Made by a program: the position numbers and the translations under genes. A stretch of DNA of 64,000 nt, from contig DASWJQ010000085.1 in the NCBI GenBank assembly GCA_036397095.1, positions 31,084-95,083 on the forward strand. The letters run 5' to 3'. Origin of the DNA: DASWJQ01 sp036397095 (GTDB lineage Bacteria; Chloroflexota; Anaerolineae; Anaerolineales; E44-bin32). Position 1 is the stretch's first letter, and each line of letters starts with the position of its first letter. The notes under the pieces were generated by a model. That model ran no database searches. It was not told the DNA's origin and was given only the letters and a program-made list of their open reading frames with translations. Below, in pieces: positions 7,278 through 16,924 of the stretch.

Positions 7278-8608
7278 GCTCCGTCTCCGTTGGTTGGCTT
7301 GCCGTCGGGACCATAACCCCGTCCCATGCCCAGGTAGCGGATGTTCAACTTGGCCATCAGCTGAGGGTCATAGATATTGCGGCCGTCAACGATTGCCGCC
7401 TCGGACATGACTTCGGCCACCCGCTCCAGGTCGAGCTGCTTGAATTCGTTCCACTCGGTGCAGATCACAAGGGCATCGCACGACTTGGCCAACTCATAGG
7501 GATCGACCGCCATCTCGACGTCCGGCAGCAGCGGTTGGGCCCGCTCCATGCCGATCGGGTCGTAGGCGGAAACGGTTGCCCCGGCCTGGCGCAGCATGGC
7601 CGCCACCTCGACCGATGGCGCATCGCGCATGTCATCCGTGTTGGGTTTGAAGGTCAGGCCAAGCAGGCCAATGCGTTTGCCGGCCAGATCGCCGACCATC
7701 TCACGTACTTTGGCCACCAGCTTCTGGCGCCGGTCGTTGTTGATGTCCATCACCGCCTGCAGCAACTGTGGATGGCCACCCTTGACTTCGGCCATGTAGG
7801 CCAACGCCTTGACATCCTTGGGGAAACACGAGCCACCGTAGCCCAAACCGGCGTCAAGAAACTGTGGCCCGATGCGCGGATCGTAGCCCATTCCGGTGGC
7901 CACTTCCTTGACGTCGGCACCCAACGTTTCACAAATATTGGCGATTTCGTTGATAAATGAGATCTTGGTCGCCAGGAATGCGTTGGAGGCGTACTTGATC
8001 ATCTCGGCGGTGCGCAGGTCGGTGATCATGATCGGCGCCCGCAGCGGCAGATGCAATTGAGCGACTTTTTCGGCGGCGTCGGTATCAAGCGAGCCGAGCA
8101 CTGTGCGCGCCGGGCTCATGAAGTCGGCGATGGCAGCACCTTCGCGCAAGAACTCGGGGCATGAGACGACGGCGAATTCGACCGGCTGTTTCAAGTTGGC
8201 CTGGATGATTTCGGCGACCCAGTCACCCGTGCCCACCGGCACGGTCGATTTGTTGACCACGATGCAGGGCTGTGTCATGGCTTCGGCGACGGCGATCGAC
8301 GCCGAGCGGACATAGCCCAAATCGGCTTCGCCATCGACTCCCTCGGGCGTGCCAACGGCGATGAAGATAAACTCGGCGTCGGCCATCGCCTGTGGGTAGG
8401 ACGTGGTAAAGCTCAGTCGGCCGGTGGCCACATTGCGTTCGACCAGCTCCTCCAGGCCAGGCTCATAGATCGGAAGTTCGCCGCGCTTCAGCCCGGCGAT
8501 GCGCATTTCATCAATGTCCAGGGCCACGACGCGGTTGCCCAGATCGGCAAAGCAGGCGCCGGTCACCAAACCGACGTAGCCTACGCCGATGACGGTTATG
8601 TTCTTCAC
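7274..8608 (-). CDS. ugd: UDP-glucose/GDP-mannose dehydrogenase family protein (UDP-glucose 6-dehydrogenase)
   Basis: A 444-residue NAD-dependent sugar-nucleotide dehydrogenase. It has the Rossmann start ITVIGVGYVGLVTGACFADLG, the SCPEFLREG block, and the catalytic Cys at about residue 261 in GYGGSCFPKDVKALA. LGLTFKPNTDDMRDAPS follows in the C-terminal domain. It oxidises UDP-glucose to UDP-glucuronate (or a close analogue). The GTG start at 8608 has GGAGG five bases upstream; an ATG at 8653 overlaps the probable -10 and is unlikely. It is first gene of the operon with the M16 pair and acpS, which is an unusual combination. Confidence 0.93.
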   Translation of the reverse strand: MKNITVIGVGYVGLVTGACFADLGNRVVALDIDEMRIAGLKRGELPIYEPGLEELVERNVATGRLSFTTSYPQAMADAEFIFIAVGTPEGVDGEADLGYVRSASIAVAEAMTQPCIVVNKSTVPVGTGDWVAEIIQANLKQPVEFAVVSCPEFLREGAAIADFMSPARTVLGSLDTDAAEKVAQLHLPLRAPIMITDLRTAEMIKYASNAFLATKISFINEIANICETLGADVKEVATGMGYDPRIGPQFLDAGLGYGGSCFPKDVKALAYMAEVKGGHPQLLQAVMDINNDRRQKLVAKVREMVGDLAGKRIGLLGLTFKPNTDDMRDAPSVEVAAMLRQAGATVSAYDPIGMERAQPLLPDVEMAVDPYELAKSCDALVICTEWNEFKQLDLERVAEVMSEAAIVDGRNIYDPQLMAKLNIRYLGMGRGYGPDGKPTNGDGA

Positions 8609-8648
8609 GCGTCCTCCAACAAGACGGCCTTCGCCCGAGGCAGGCGCA

Positions 8649-8657
8649 ATCATACCA
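8649..8657 (-). promoter_or_regulatory. Extended -10 promoter of ugd operon
   Basis: TGG-TATGAT on the minus strand (hexamer 8649-8654). The predicted start near 8642 leaves a leader of about 33 bases before the GTG start with its GGAGG. Confidence 0.5.
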
Positions 8658-8739
8658 TGTGGGTTTTGAACCTAAGACTTGCGTAAGGTTGCCTGCATGG
8701 GAAAATTCTGGCAAAGTATGCGCAGGAGAGTTGCCTACG

Positions 8740-8997
8740 ATGCCTGGTGGCACACCCATTCCACGCGGTTTGGTCTTTGTTTTGGTCTCCGGCGAGACGG
8801 TCGTCGATTGGGGCGACGGCCGGGTCCAGGATATTGAGACCGGCAGCTTCATTGAATTCAAAGAGAGCGACTTTGGGCGGTCGATCGCCGACAGCGATCT
8901 AGAGCGGCTGCGCAATGCCGGCCGGGTTGATTCGTTCGACGCCCGCATGGTCTTCCTACTGCCGTTGCCCGAACCTCCCCGCCGCACCATCGACTAA
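8740..8997 (+). CDS. Hypothetical protein, 85 residues
   Basis: A small ORF beginning at the ATG at 8740 with an AGGAG about 11 bases upstream. The protein is soluble and charged, with a beta-rich start (GLVFVLVSGETVVDWGDGRVQDI), a central acidic stretch, and a proline-rich end. I do not recognise a family. It lies between divergent ugd and the nitroreductase promoter and could be real, since codon use looks like that of its neighbours. The upstream in-frame ATG at 8659 has no ribosome-binding site. Confidence 0.6.
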   Translation: MPGGTPIPRGLVFVLVSGETVVDWGDGRVQDIETGSFIEFKESDFGRSIADSDLERLRNAGRVDSFDARMVFLLPLPEPPRRTID

Positions 8998-9008
8998 TCC
9001 CCCAACGC

Positions 9009-9014
9009 TATAAT
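9009..9014 (+). promoter_or_regulatory. -10 element (TATAAT) upstream of nitroreductase
   Basis: A consensus TATAAT 12 bases after the stop of the 85-residue gene. Transcription would begin near 9021, at the GAGGAGG ribosome-binding site, giving a leader of only about a dozen bases. There is no clear -35. Confidence 0.55.
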
Positions 9015-9032
9015 GGCCCCCGAGGAGGTGTT

Positions 9033-9548
9033 ATGGACGTTCTCGAGGCCATTCGTTACAAGCGCGCCGTCCGGGCATTTGCCCCGACGCCTCTTGAGGC
9101 TGACACCATCGAAGCCATCCTGCAGGCGGGCCGTCGGTCGCAATCGGCCAAGAACCGCCAGCCGTGGCACTTCATCGCCCTTACCGACCGGGACAAACTG
9201 ACAGCGCTTTCTGAGCTGGGCACTTATGCCAGCCATCTGGCGGGTGCCGCGCTGGGAGTCGCCATCCTGACCCCTGACCCGGCGCAGCGCTGGTCGATCC
9301 TGTTTGATGCCGGCCAAGCGGCGGCCTACATGCAGCTGGCGGCTTGGCAACTCGGTGTTGGCTCGTGTCTGGCAACGATCTATCAGTCCGAGGCCGCCCG
9401 CCAACTGCTCGGGTTCCCGCCAGAACTTCAGCTGCATGTCGCCATTTCGTTTGGCTACCCCCAGAATCCGGCCGTCTTGACGGAACGGCCCCGCCCCGGT
9501 GGGCGCAAGGCATTCGACGACATCATTCATCACAACGGCTGGTCCTAG
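9033..9548 (+). CDS. Nitroreductase family protein
   Basis: A 171-residue FMN-dependent nitroreductase-fold protein. The N-terminal IRYKRAVRAFAPTPLE and RRSQSAKNRQPWHFIAL match the FMN-binding blocks; AAYMQLAAWQLGVGSCL is the usual middle helix. It ends with the short RPRPGGRKAFDDIIHHNGW common to the small forms. GAGGAGG lies five bases before the ATG. The substrate cannot be told. It starts a plus-strand run leading into hutU, 21 bases downstream. Confidence 0.9.
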   Translation: MDVLEAIRYKRAVRAFAPTPLEADTIEAILQAGRRSQSAKNRQPWHFIALTDRDKLTALSELGTYASHLAGAALGVAILTPDPAQRWSILFDAGQAAAYMQLAAWQLGVGSCLATIYQSEAARQLLGFPPELQLHVAISFGYPQNPAVLTERPRPGGRKAFDDIIHHNGWS

Positions 9549-9569
9549 CGCCGGCCCCAGGAGGCTGCC

Positions 9570-11222
9570 ATGGCCGAACCCCGCCCTGTGCGGGCGCCTC
9601 GCGGAACTGAGCTGACGTGCAGCAACTGGCTCATCGAAGCCGCCTACCGCATGCTTCAAAACAACCTCGATCCCGAGGTGGCGGAGCGCCCTGAGGACCT
9701 TGTCGTCTACGGCGGGCGGGGGCAAGCGGCGCGCGACTGGGCCAGCTTCGAGGCCATCCTGCGCTCGCTAGAGGCTCTTGAACCCGACGAGACGCTCCTC
9801 GTCCAGTCGGGCAAGCCGGTGGCTGTCTTTCGCACGCATGGAGACGCTCCGCGGGTGCTGATCGCCAACTCCAACCTTGTGCCGCATTGGGCCACCCAAG
9901 AGCACTTCGACAAGCTGGCGGCCGACGGCCTGATGATGTATGGGCAGATGACCGCCGGGTCCTGGATTTACATCGGCACGCAGGGCATCCTGCAAGGCAC
10001 CTATGAGACGCTTGCTTCGCTGGCTCGCCAGCGCGGCTGGCCGTCACTCAAGGGGAAATTCGTGCTGACCGCCGGCCTGGGCGGAATGGGCGGGGCGCAA
10101 CCATTGGCCGTGACCATGAACGAGGGCGTCGGCCTGATTGTCGAGGTCGATCCCGATCGGGCGCAGCGCCGGCTGGCGAGTGGCTACCTGGACGCATTGA
10201 CCGACGAGCTCGAAGAGGCAATGACCTGGGTCGAACAGGCGGTAGACGCCGGCCAGGCCCGTTCGATCGGCCTGGTGGCCAACGCCGCCGATGTACTCCC
10301 CGAGTTGGTCACACGCGGCGTTGTGCCCGATGTGGTCACCGACCAGACACCGGCCCATGATGTCCAATCCTATGTGCCCGCCGGACTCAGCCCGGCCCAG
10401 GCCGATGAGCTGCGCCGCAGCGACCTCAAAGGCTACGCCGAGCGGTCGATGCAATCGATGGCCCGGCATGTCGAAGCCATGCTGGCCATGATGGACGCCG
10501 GGGCCGAGGTGTTTGACTACGGTAACAACCTGCGCCAGCGGGCGTATGACGCTGGCGTGTTGCGCGCCTTCGACTATCCCGGGTTTGTGCCAGCCTACAT
10601 CCGACCCCTGTTCTGTGTAGGGCAGGGGCCATTTCGCTGGGTGGCGCTCTCCGGCGATTCGGAAGACATTTACCGCACGGATGCTGCCGTCGCCGAGCTC
10701 TTCCCAGACAACGAGGCGCTCCAACGCTGGCTGAGGCTGGCCCGTGACCGCGTCCCCTTCCAGGGGCTGCCGGCCCGCATATGCTGGCTGGGTTACGGAG
10801 AGCGGGCCCAGGCCGGCTTGCGCTTCAATGACATGGTGGCTTCCGGCGAACTGAAGGCACCGATTGTGATTGGCCGGGACCACCTGGACTCGGGATCGGT
10901 CGCTTCGCCCAACCGCGAAACCGAAGGCATGCTCGACGGCAGCGACGCCGTCAGCGACTGGCCGATCCTCAACGCCCTGCTTAACGCTGTGGCCGGTGCG
11001 ACCTGGGTCTCATTCCACCACGGCGGCGGCGTCGGCATCGGCTACAGCCAGCACGCCGGCCAGGTGATTGTCGCCGATGGCACACCGCAGGCCGCAGCAC
11101 GATTGCGGCGGGTCCTGACGACCGACCCCGGCCTGGGCGTGGTTCGCCACGCCGACGCCGGTTATCCCCAGGCGATTGAGGCGGCCAGGACGAGCGGGAT
11201 AAAGATGCCGCTGCTCTCCTGA
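9570..11222 (+). CDS. hutU: Urocanate hydratase
   Basis: A 550-residue urocanase, converting urocanate to imidazolonepropionate in histidine degradation. The family NAD-binding blocks LTAGLGGMGGAQPLAVTM and VDQTPAHD are present, as are the late motifs RDHLDSGSVASPNRETE and FHHGGGVGIGYSQHAG. Length is normal. AGGAGG precedes the ATG by five bases. The next hut gene, hutI, is two genes downstream. Histidine ammonia-lyase and the formiminoglutamate step are not in the window. Confidence 0.96.
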   Translation: MAEPRPVRAPRGTELTCSNWLIEAAYRMLQNNLDPEVAERPEDLVVYGGRGQAARDWASFEAILRSLEALEPDETLLVQSGKPVAVFRTHGDAPRVLIANSNLVPHWATQEHFDKLAADGLMMYGQMTAGSWIYIGTQGILQGTYETLASLARQRGWPSLKGKFVLTAGLGGMGGAQPLAVTMNEGVGLIVEVDPDRAQRRLASGYLDALTDELEEAMTWVEQAVDAGQARSIGLVANAADVLPELVTRGVVPDVVTDQTPAHDVQSYVPAGLSPAQADELRRSDLKGYAERSMQSMARHVEAMLAMMDAGAEVFDYGNNLRQRAYDAGVLRAFDYPGFVPAYIRPLFCVGQGPFRWVALSGDSEDIYRTDAAVAELFPDNEALQRWLRLARDRVPFQGLPARICWLGYGERAQAGLRFNDMVASGELKAPIVIGRDHLDSGSVASPNRETEGMLDGSDAVSDWPILNALLNAVAGATWVSFHHGGGVGIGYSQHAGQVIVADGTPQAAARLRRVLTTDPGLGVVRHADAGYPQAIEAARTSGIKMPLLS

Positions 11223-11233
11223 CAGGGCAGCGT

Positions 11234-11851
11234 TTGACTCTACCTTCCGTGCTGAGACGGATTCCTCCCCGGGTGAGGTTTGTCGTTTTGTTGGGCGTAG
11301 CCGCCCTTGTCGCCACCCTCGGTCCCCCAGTCGGCGGGCTCGGCCCCAATGTGCGGGTCGTCTACCTGCACGGCGCCTGGGTGTGGTCGGCGTTGATCGG
11401 CTTCGCCGCCGCCGCCGGCTGCGGTCTGCTGGGTTGGATTGATCCTCACCGCCCCTGGCTTGCCTGGTCGGCCGGGCTTGGCCGCGCCGCTACCTTCTTT
11501 TGGGTCGCCTACCTGCCCCTTAGCCTGTGGGCGATGCAAGCCAACTGGAATGGCCTGTACCTGGCCGAACCACGCTGGCGCGTCGGTCTGCACTTCGCCG
11601 TGGCTGGACTCCTGCTCCAGGCAGCTGCCTGGCTGATTGGCCGCCCCAAGCTGACGGGCCTGGTCAACTTGCTGTACTTTCCGGCATTGGTGTTGGCCCT
11701 GGCCAATGCCCAGCAAGTGCTGCATCCGCCTTCGCCGGTCTTTAGCTCCGATTCCGTTGCCGTCCAGTCGTTCTTCCTGGTGTTGACCGGCATTTGTATG
11801 CTGGCCGGTTGGCAATTGGCCCGGGCGGCGTGGGCCGCCGAACACTCGTGA
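11234..11851 (+). CDS. Hypothetical polytopic membrane protein
   Basis: A 205-residue protein with about five or six hydrophobic segments (roughly 16-34, 47-68, 85-103, 117-137, 143-160, 175-195). I do not recognise a family. The start is uncertain: the TTG at 11234 or a GTG at 11249, neither with a strong ribosome-binding site. It follows hutU by 11 bases, and its stop overlaps the MFS start as GTGA, so it is co-transcribed with the hut genes. A role in that pathway is only guilt by position. Confidence 0.75.
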   Translation: MTLPSVLRRIPPRVRFVVLLGVAALVATLGPPVGGLGPNVRVVYLHGAWVWSALIGFAAAAGCGLLGWIDPHRPWLAWSAGLGRAATFFWVAYLPLSLWAMQANWNGLYLAEPRWRVGLHFAVAGLLLQAAAWLIGRPKLTGLVNLLYFPALVLALANAQQVLHPPSPVFSSDSVAVQSFFLVLTGICMLAGWQLARAAWAAEHS

Positions 11852-13026
11852 CATCCGTCGCCCGGCCGGCCCGTCTCCGGGTTCAACTGGCCGCCTTTTC
11901 GGCCACCCGCACCGTCGTCAATTCCGGTTTCCGAATGGTTTATCCATTCCTGCCAGCCCTGGCCCGCGGCCTGGGCGTCGACCTGCAGGCGATGGCGTTA
12001 GCCGTCACGGCCCGTTCGGTGCTGGGCGTGTTCTCGCCGTTTCTGGGCTCACTAGCCGACGTACGCGGTCGCCGTTGGGGTATGGTTGCCGGCCTGGTGA
12101 TCTTCGGTATTGGCTCTCTGATTGTGCCACTGCGGCCGATTTACCCGGTGGTCATCGGAGCCCTGCTAATTTCGATGGTCGGCAAGCTGATTTTTGACCC
12201 GGCGATGCAGGCCTACCTGGGGGACCGGGTGGCCTATGCCCAGCGAGGGTTGGCGATCGCCGTTACCGAGTTGGGCTGGTCGTTCTCGAGTCTGATTGGC
12301 ATTCCATTGATCGGCTGGTTGATGGAAGCTCGCGGCTGGTCGGCGCCGTTTCCCTGGCTGGCTCTGCTGGCGTTCTCGTCGGCGCTACTCTTGTGGCGGC
12401 TGATTCCCCAGGACCGCCCTGACCCGCGCAAGGGCAGCACGCTGTACAGCAAGTTTGGCCTGGTGCTGCGCAACCGATCGGCATTGGCCGGCCTGAGCGT
12501 CGGCTTCCTGACGACGGCCGGCAACGAAAGTGTCAACATCATGTATGGCGCCTGGATGGAGGTCAGCTTTGGCCTGCAGTTGGCGGCGCTGGGGGCGGCG
12601 ACGGCGGTGATCGGGCTGTCCGAACTGCTGGGGGAAGGCATGGTGGCCGGCTTGGCCGACCGATTGGGCAAGCAGCGGATAGTGGCGCTGGCCATCCTGG
12701 GCAATGCACTGGCCGGCCCGGCCCTGCTGGCGTTGGGGACCAACCTGACCGGTGCGCTCATCGGCCTATTCTTTTTCTATTTGACCTTCGAGATCGTGAT
12801 CGTCGGCTTGATCCCGATGATGACCCAGATTGTTCCGGCGGCCAGGGCGACGGTGCTGGCGAGCAACGTGGCCGGCCTGTCCTTGGGCCGAGCGGTTGGG
12901 GCTACGGCTGGGCCGATTCTGTTCAGCTACGGCCTGCTGGCCAACGCCACTGCGGCCACCTTGGTCGACCTGCTGGCACTAGTGGCTCTGCTGGGCTTCG
13001 TCCGCATCGATGACGAGGCAGGCTGA
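11848..13026 (+). CDS. Major facilitator superfamily transporter
   Basis: A 392-residue protein with about 12 membrane segments. It contains the MFS loop signature as GSLADVRGRRWGMVAG after TM2, and a degenerate copy as GLADRLGKQRIVALA in the second half. The GTG at 11848 overlaps the previous stop (GTGA). Sitting between hutU and hutI, it could carry histidine, urocanate or a product out or in, but MFS proteins have broad substrates and this is inference. Confidence 0.88.
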   Translation: MTSVARPARLRVQLAAFSATRTVVNSGFRMVYPFLPALARGLGVDLQAMALAVTARSVLGVFSPFLGSLADVRGRRWGMVAGLVIFGIGSLIVPLRPIYPVVIGALLISMVGKLIFDPAMQAYLGDRVAYAQRGLAIAVTELGWSFSSLIGIPLIGWLMEARGWSAPFPWLALLAFSSALLLWRLIPQDRPDPRKGSTLYSKFGLVLRNRSALAGLSVGFLTTAGNESVNIMYGAWMEVSFGLQLAALGAATAVIGLSELLGEGMVAGLADRLGKQRIVALAILGNALAGPALLALGTNLTGALIGLFFFYLTFEIVIVGLIPMMTQIVPAARATVLASNVAGLSLGRAVGATAGPILFSYGLLANATAATLVDLLALVALLGFVRIDDEAG

Positions 13027-13039
13027 TGGGAGGACGCCG

Positions 13040-14311
13040 TTGCTAAAGGCTGACTTGTTGATTCATTCCGCCGGGCAGCTGCTCACGCTGGCGGGCGGAC
13101 GCCAGGCCGGCAAAAGCCTGGGCGAACTGGGCCTGATTGAAGACGGGGCGATAGCAATTGAGGGGGAACATATCGTCGCTGCCGGCCCCACCAAGGCGCT
13201 GGCCCAAGAGGTCGAGGCGGGCGAGGTGGTGGATGCGGCCGGCCGCGTCGTCATGCCGGGTTTTGTCGACCCGCATACCCACCTGATCTGGGCCGGCGAC
13301 CGGGCTCATGAGTTCGAGCAGCGCCTGGCGGGTGTCCCCTACCTGGACATCTTGAAACAGGGTGGCGGCATCCTGTACACCGTCGAGCAGACCCGACGGG
13401 CCAGCTTGGAGCGATTGATAGATGGGGGCCGTCAGCGGCTACAGCGGATGTTGGCGCTGGGGACCACAACCGTCGAGGCCAAGACGGGCTACGGCCTCGA
13501 ACTCGAAAGTGAACTGCGCATGCTGCAAGCCATTCTGATGCTCGACGACGAAGGGCCATGGGATCTGGTGCCGACCTTGTTGGCCGGCCACGCCATCCCA
13601 CCGGAATACAAGGCCGATCCGGATGGCTACGTTGAGCTGGTTTGCAACCGGATGTTGCCCGAGGTGGAGCGATGGTGGTTGGAGCATAGTGGCGGGCGGG
13701 CCTTGCCCTTCGTTGATGTCTTTTGTGAGGAAGGCGCCTTCGGTTTGGCCCAGTCGGAGCGCATGCTGCGGGCGGCTGCCGGCTTGGGCTTTCCGCGCAA
13801 AGTGCACGCCGACGAGTTCGAGGCGCTTGGCGGCAGCTCGTTGGCGGCCGAGTTGGGGGCGGTCTCGGTCGATCATCTGGTGGCAACCACCGAGGCCGAC
13901 ATGCGGGCGCTCGGCAAGTCCGGCACCGTCGCCGTCAGCCTGCCGGCGACGCCATTCGGTTTGGGCCAGACCAACTACACGCCGGCCGGCCGGCTGTTGC
14001 AGGCCGGCGCCACCTTGGCGCTGGCAACTGACCTGAACCCAGGGACAGCACCGGGCGAATCGATGCAGTTCGTGCTGGCGCTGGCCTGCCGCTACTTGAA
14101 GCTGACGCCGGCCGAAGCCATCGCCGCCGCCACGATCAACGCAGCCGCCGCCGTTGGCCTCGAGCATGACCGGGGCAGCCTCGAGCCGGGCAAGCTGGCC
14201 GATGCGCTCATCCTGGATGTCGATGACTACCGCCAGCTGGGTTACTGTTTTGGCGGGAACCTGGTGCGGCAGGTGTACAAGCGCGGGCGGTTGGTGGTAG
14301 AGCGGGCGTAA
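13040..14311 (+). CDS. hutI: Imidazolonepropionase
   Basis: A 423-residue amidohydrolase that opens imidazolonepropionate to N-formimino-glutamate. Metal-binding DPHTHLIWAGDRAHEFEQR, TTTVEAKTGYGLELESE, HADEFEALGGSSLAAELGA and ALATDLNPGTAP are diagnostic of HutI. I chose the TTG at 13040 because GGGAGG lies six bases upstream. An ATG at 13010 is also in frame but overlaps the MFS gene by 17 bases and has no ribosome-binding site. It ends the plus-strand hut cluster. Confidence 0.94.
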   Translation: MLKADLLIHSAGQLLTLAGGRQAGKSLGELGLIEDGAIAIEGEHIVAAGPTKALAQEVEAGEVVDAAGRVVMPGFVDPHTHLIWAGDRAHEFEQRLAGVPYLDILKQGGGILYTVEQTRRASLERLIDGGRQRLQRMLALGTTTVEAKTGYGLELESELRMLQAILMLDDEGPWDLVPTLLAGHAIPPEYKADPDGYVELVCNRMLPEVERWWLEHSGGRALPFVDVFCEEGAFGLAQSERMLRAAAGLGFPRKVHADEFEALGGSSLAAELGAVSVDHLVATTEADMRALGKSGTVAVSLPATPFGLGQTNYTPAGRLLQAGATLALATDLNPGTAPGESMQFVLALACRYLKLTPAEAIAAATINAAAAVGLEHDRGSLEPGKLADALILDVDDYRQLGYCFGGNLVRQVYKRGRLVVERA

Positions 14312-14330
14312 CCGCTTGCCGGCCCCCGCT

Positions 14331-14396
14331 TGACCCCGGGGGTGCGCTCCATCTCGGCGCGGACGTCAACCCGGCTCAAGCGTTTTCCCGGGGTCA
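14331..14396. repeat. Inverted repeat TGACCCCGGG / CCCGGGGTCA
   Basis: Perfect 10-base inverted arms at 14331-14340 and 14387-14396, just after hutI. The 46-base loop makes a simple terminator unlikely, and no T-run follows. Confidence 0.5.
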
Positions 14397-14404
14397 GATC
14401 GCCC

Positions 14405-14466
14405 GACCTCCGAGGAGCACTCGGGGATGATTCTCACTTACCCTCCCCATCTGCACCTCGGAGGTC
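14405..14466. repeat. Pair of GACCTCCGAGGTGC-type palindromic repeats
   Basis: GACCTCCGAGGAGC at 14405-14418 and the opposite-orientation GCACCTCGGAGGTC at 14453-14466. They belong to the same family as the dense cluster at 30201-30415. They sit between the convergent hutI and pspC genes and could also end transcription from both sides. Confidence 0.7.
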
Positions 14467-14475
14467 TGGATTGGG

Positions 14476-14676
14476 TCACTCCGACGGCACGATGATCCAA
14501 AGCAGCAGGTAGGGCACCAGGCCGGGGATGCCGCCGGGGATCAGCGCCAGCAGGAACGCCAGGCGGAACCAGAACGAGCTGATGCCAAAGAATTCGGCCA
14601 ACCCGCCGCAAACCCCGGCAACCATCCGATTGCGGCGTGACCGCCGCAGCCGGTGTCGCTCACTTGTCTCGCTCAT
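14476..14676 (-). CDS. PspC domain protein
   Basis: A 66-residue protein made of a basic N-terminus followed by the PspC core: NRMVAGVCGGLAEFFGI and then a hydrophobic hairpin ending PYLLLWIIVPSE. Such small membrane proteins are linked to envelope stress through the phage-shock response in model bacteria. Here only the PspC domain is present, with no pspA nearby. GGGAGG lies eight bases before the ATG at 14676. Confidence 0.92.
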   Translation of the reverse strand: MSETSERHRLRRSRRNRMVAGVCGGLAEFFGISSFWFRLAFLLALIPGGIPGLVPYLLLWIIVPSE

Positions 14677-14749
14677 GATCGAAACCTCCCTTCATCTTTT
14701 CCATTGTCCTCTATACGCAAAAACATGGGTGACGGTCGCCTGACAACCC

Positions 14750-14785
14750 GCCGAAAACAAACAACCCCTCCGGTGGGAGGGGTTG
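14750..14785 (-). terminator. Intrinsic terminator of groS-groL
   Basis: A perfect 10-bp stem, CAACCCCTCC with GGAGGGGTTG (14762-14771 and 14776-14785), with a 4-base loop. On the minus strand it is followed by TTTGTTTTC. It lies about 30 bases past the groL stop. The plus-strand side is also fairly T-rich, so it may work in both directions. Confidence 0.88.
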
Positions 14786-14814
14786 CTTTCTTGTGTTAGG
14801 TTGCGCTCGCCGGT

Positions 14815-16449
<1,635 letters not shown>

Positions 16450-16510
16450 TGTCAATAATCTCCTCTCGAATACCTGATTCCCCTGCTATGGCAGGGATAA
16501 GTCTGGTCGA

Positions 16511-16807
16511 CTATTCCTCAACCAGTGCCAGAATGTCGCTCTCGCGCAAAATGAGAACCTTTTCCCCATCGATCTTGATCTCAGTGCCGGCGTACTTGGC
16601 GAACAGCACAGTGTCACCGACCGAGACTTCCATGTCGATGCGCTTGCCGTCATCGTCGCGGGCGCCCGGCCCGGCGGCCAGCACTTCACCACGCTGCGGC
16701 TTCTCTTTGGCCGTCTCGGGCAACACGATGCCGGACGGCGTGGTTTCCTCTTGCTCCAGTGGCTTGACGATCAAGCGATCGCCCAGCGGCTTGAGGTTGA
16801 TGGACAT
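16511..16807 (-). CDS. groS: Co-chaperonin GroES (10 kDa)
   Basis: A 98-residue GroES that caps the GroEL ring. It has the family N-terminus INLKPLGDRLIVKPLE, a mobile loop with TTPSGIVLPETAKEKPQRG, and the end GEKVLILRESDILALVE. The ATG at 16807 has GGAGGA seven bases upstream; seven more open codons upstream are leader. First gene of the heat-shock operon. Confidence 0.98.
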   Translation of the reverse strand: MSINLKPLGDRLIVKPLEQEETTPSGIVLPETAKEKPQRGEVLAAGPGARDDDGKRIDMEVSVGDTVLFAKYAGTEIKIDGEKVLILRESDILALVEE

Positions 16808-16853
16808 GCGAGCTTCCTCCGAATGCATTAAGTATGGCGGCTACACAGGACGC

Positions 16854-16886
16854 AAGTTAGCACTCTCGAGGCGCGAGTGCTAACTT
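16854..16886. promoter_or_regulatory. CIRCE operator (HrcA binding site)
   Basis: TTAGCACTC-N9-GAGTGCTAA at 16857-16883 is an exact match to the CIRCE consensus, and the arms extend to 12 bp (16854-16865 and 16875-16886). It lies just downstream of the groS promoter start site, so bound HrcA would block transcription. hrcA itself is not in the window. Confidence 0.97.
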
Positions 16887-16895
16887 GGCTTAGGT

Positions 16896-16924
16896 AGTGT
16901 ACTCAAAAGGCAAAAGGGAGTCAA
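16896..16924 (-). promoter_or_regulatory. Sigma-70-type promoter of groS-groL
   Basis: On the minus strand TTGACT (16919-16924), a 17-base spacer, and TACACT (16896-16901). The predicted start is about 16889, just ahead of CIRCE. The -35 hexamer overlaps the stop codon of the upstream TPR gene. Confidence 0.82.
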
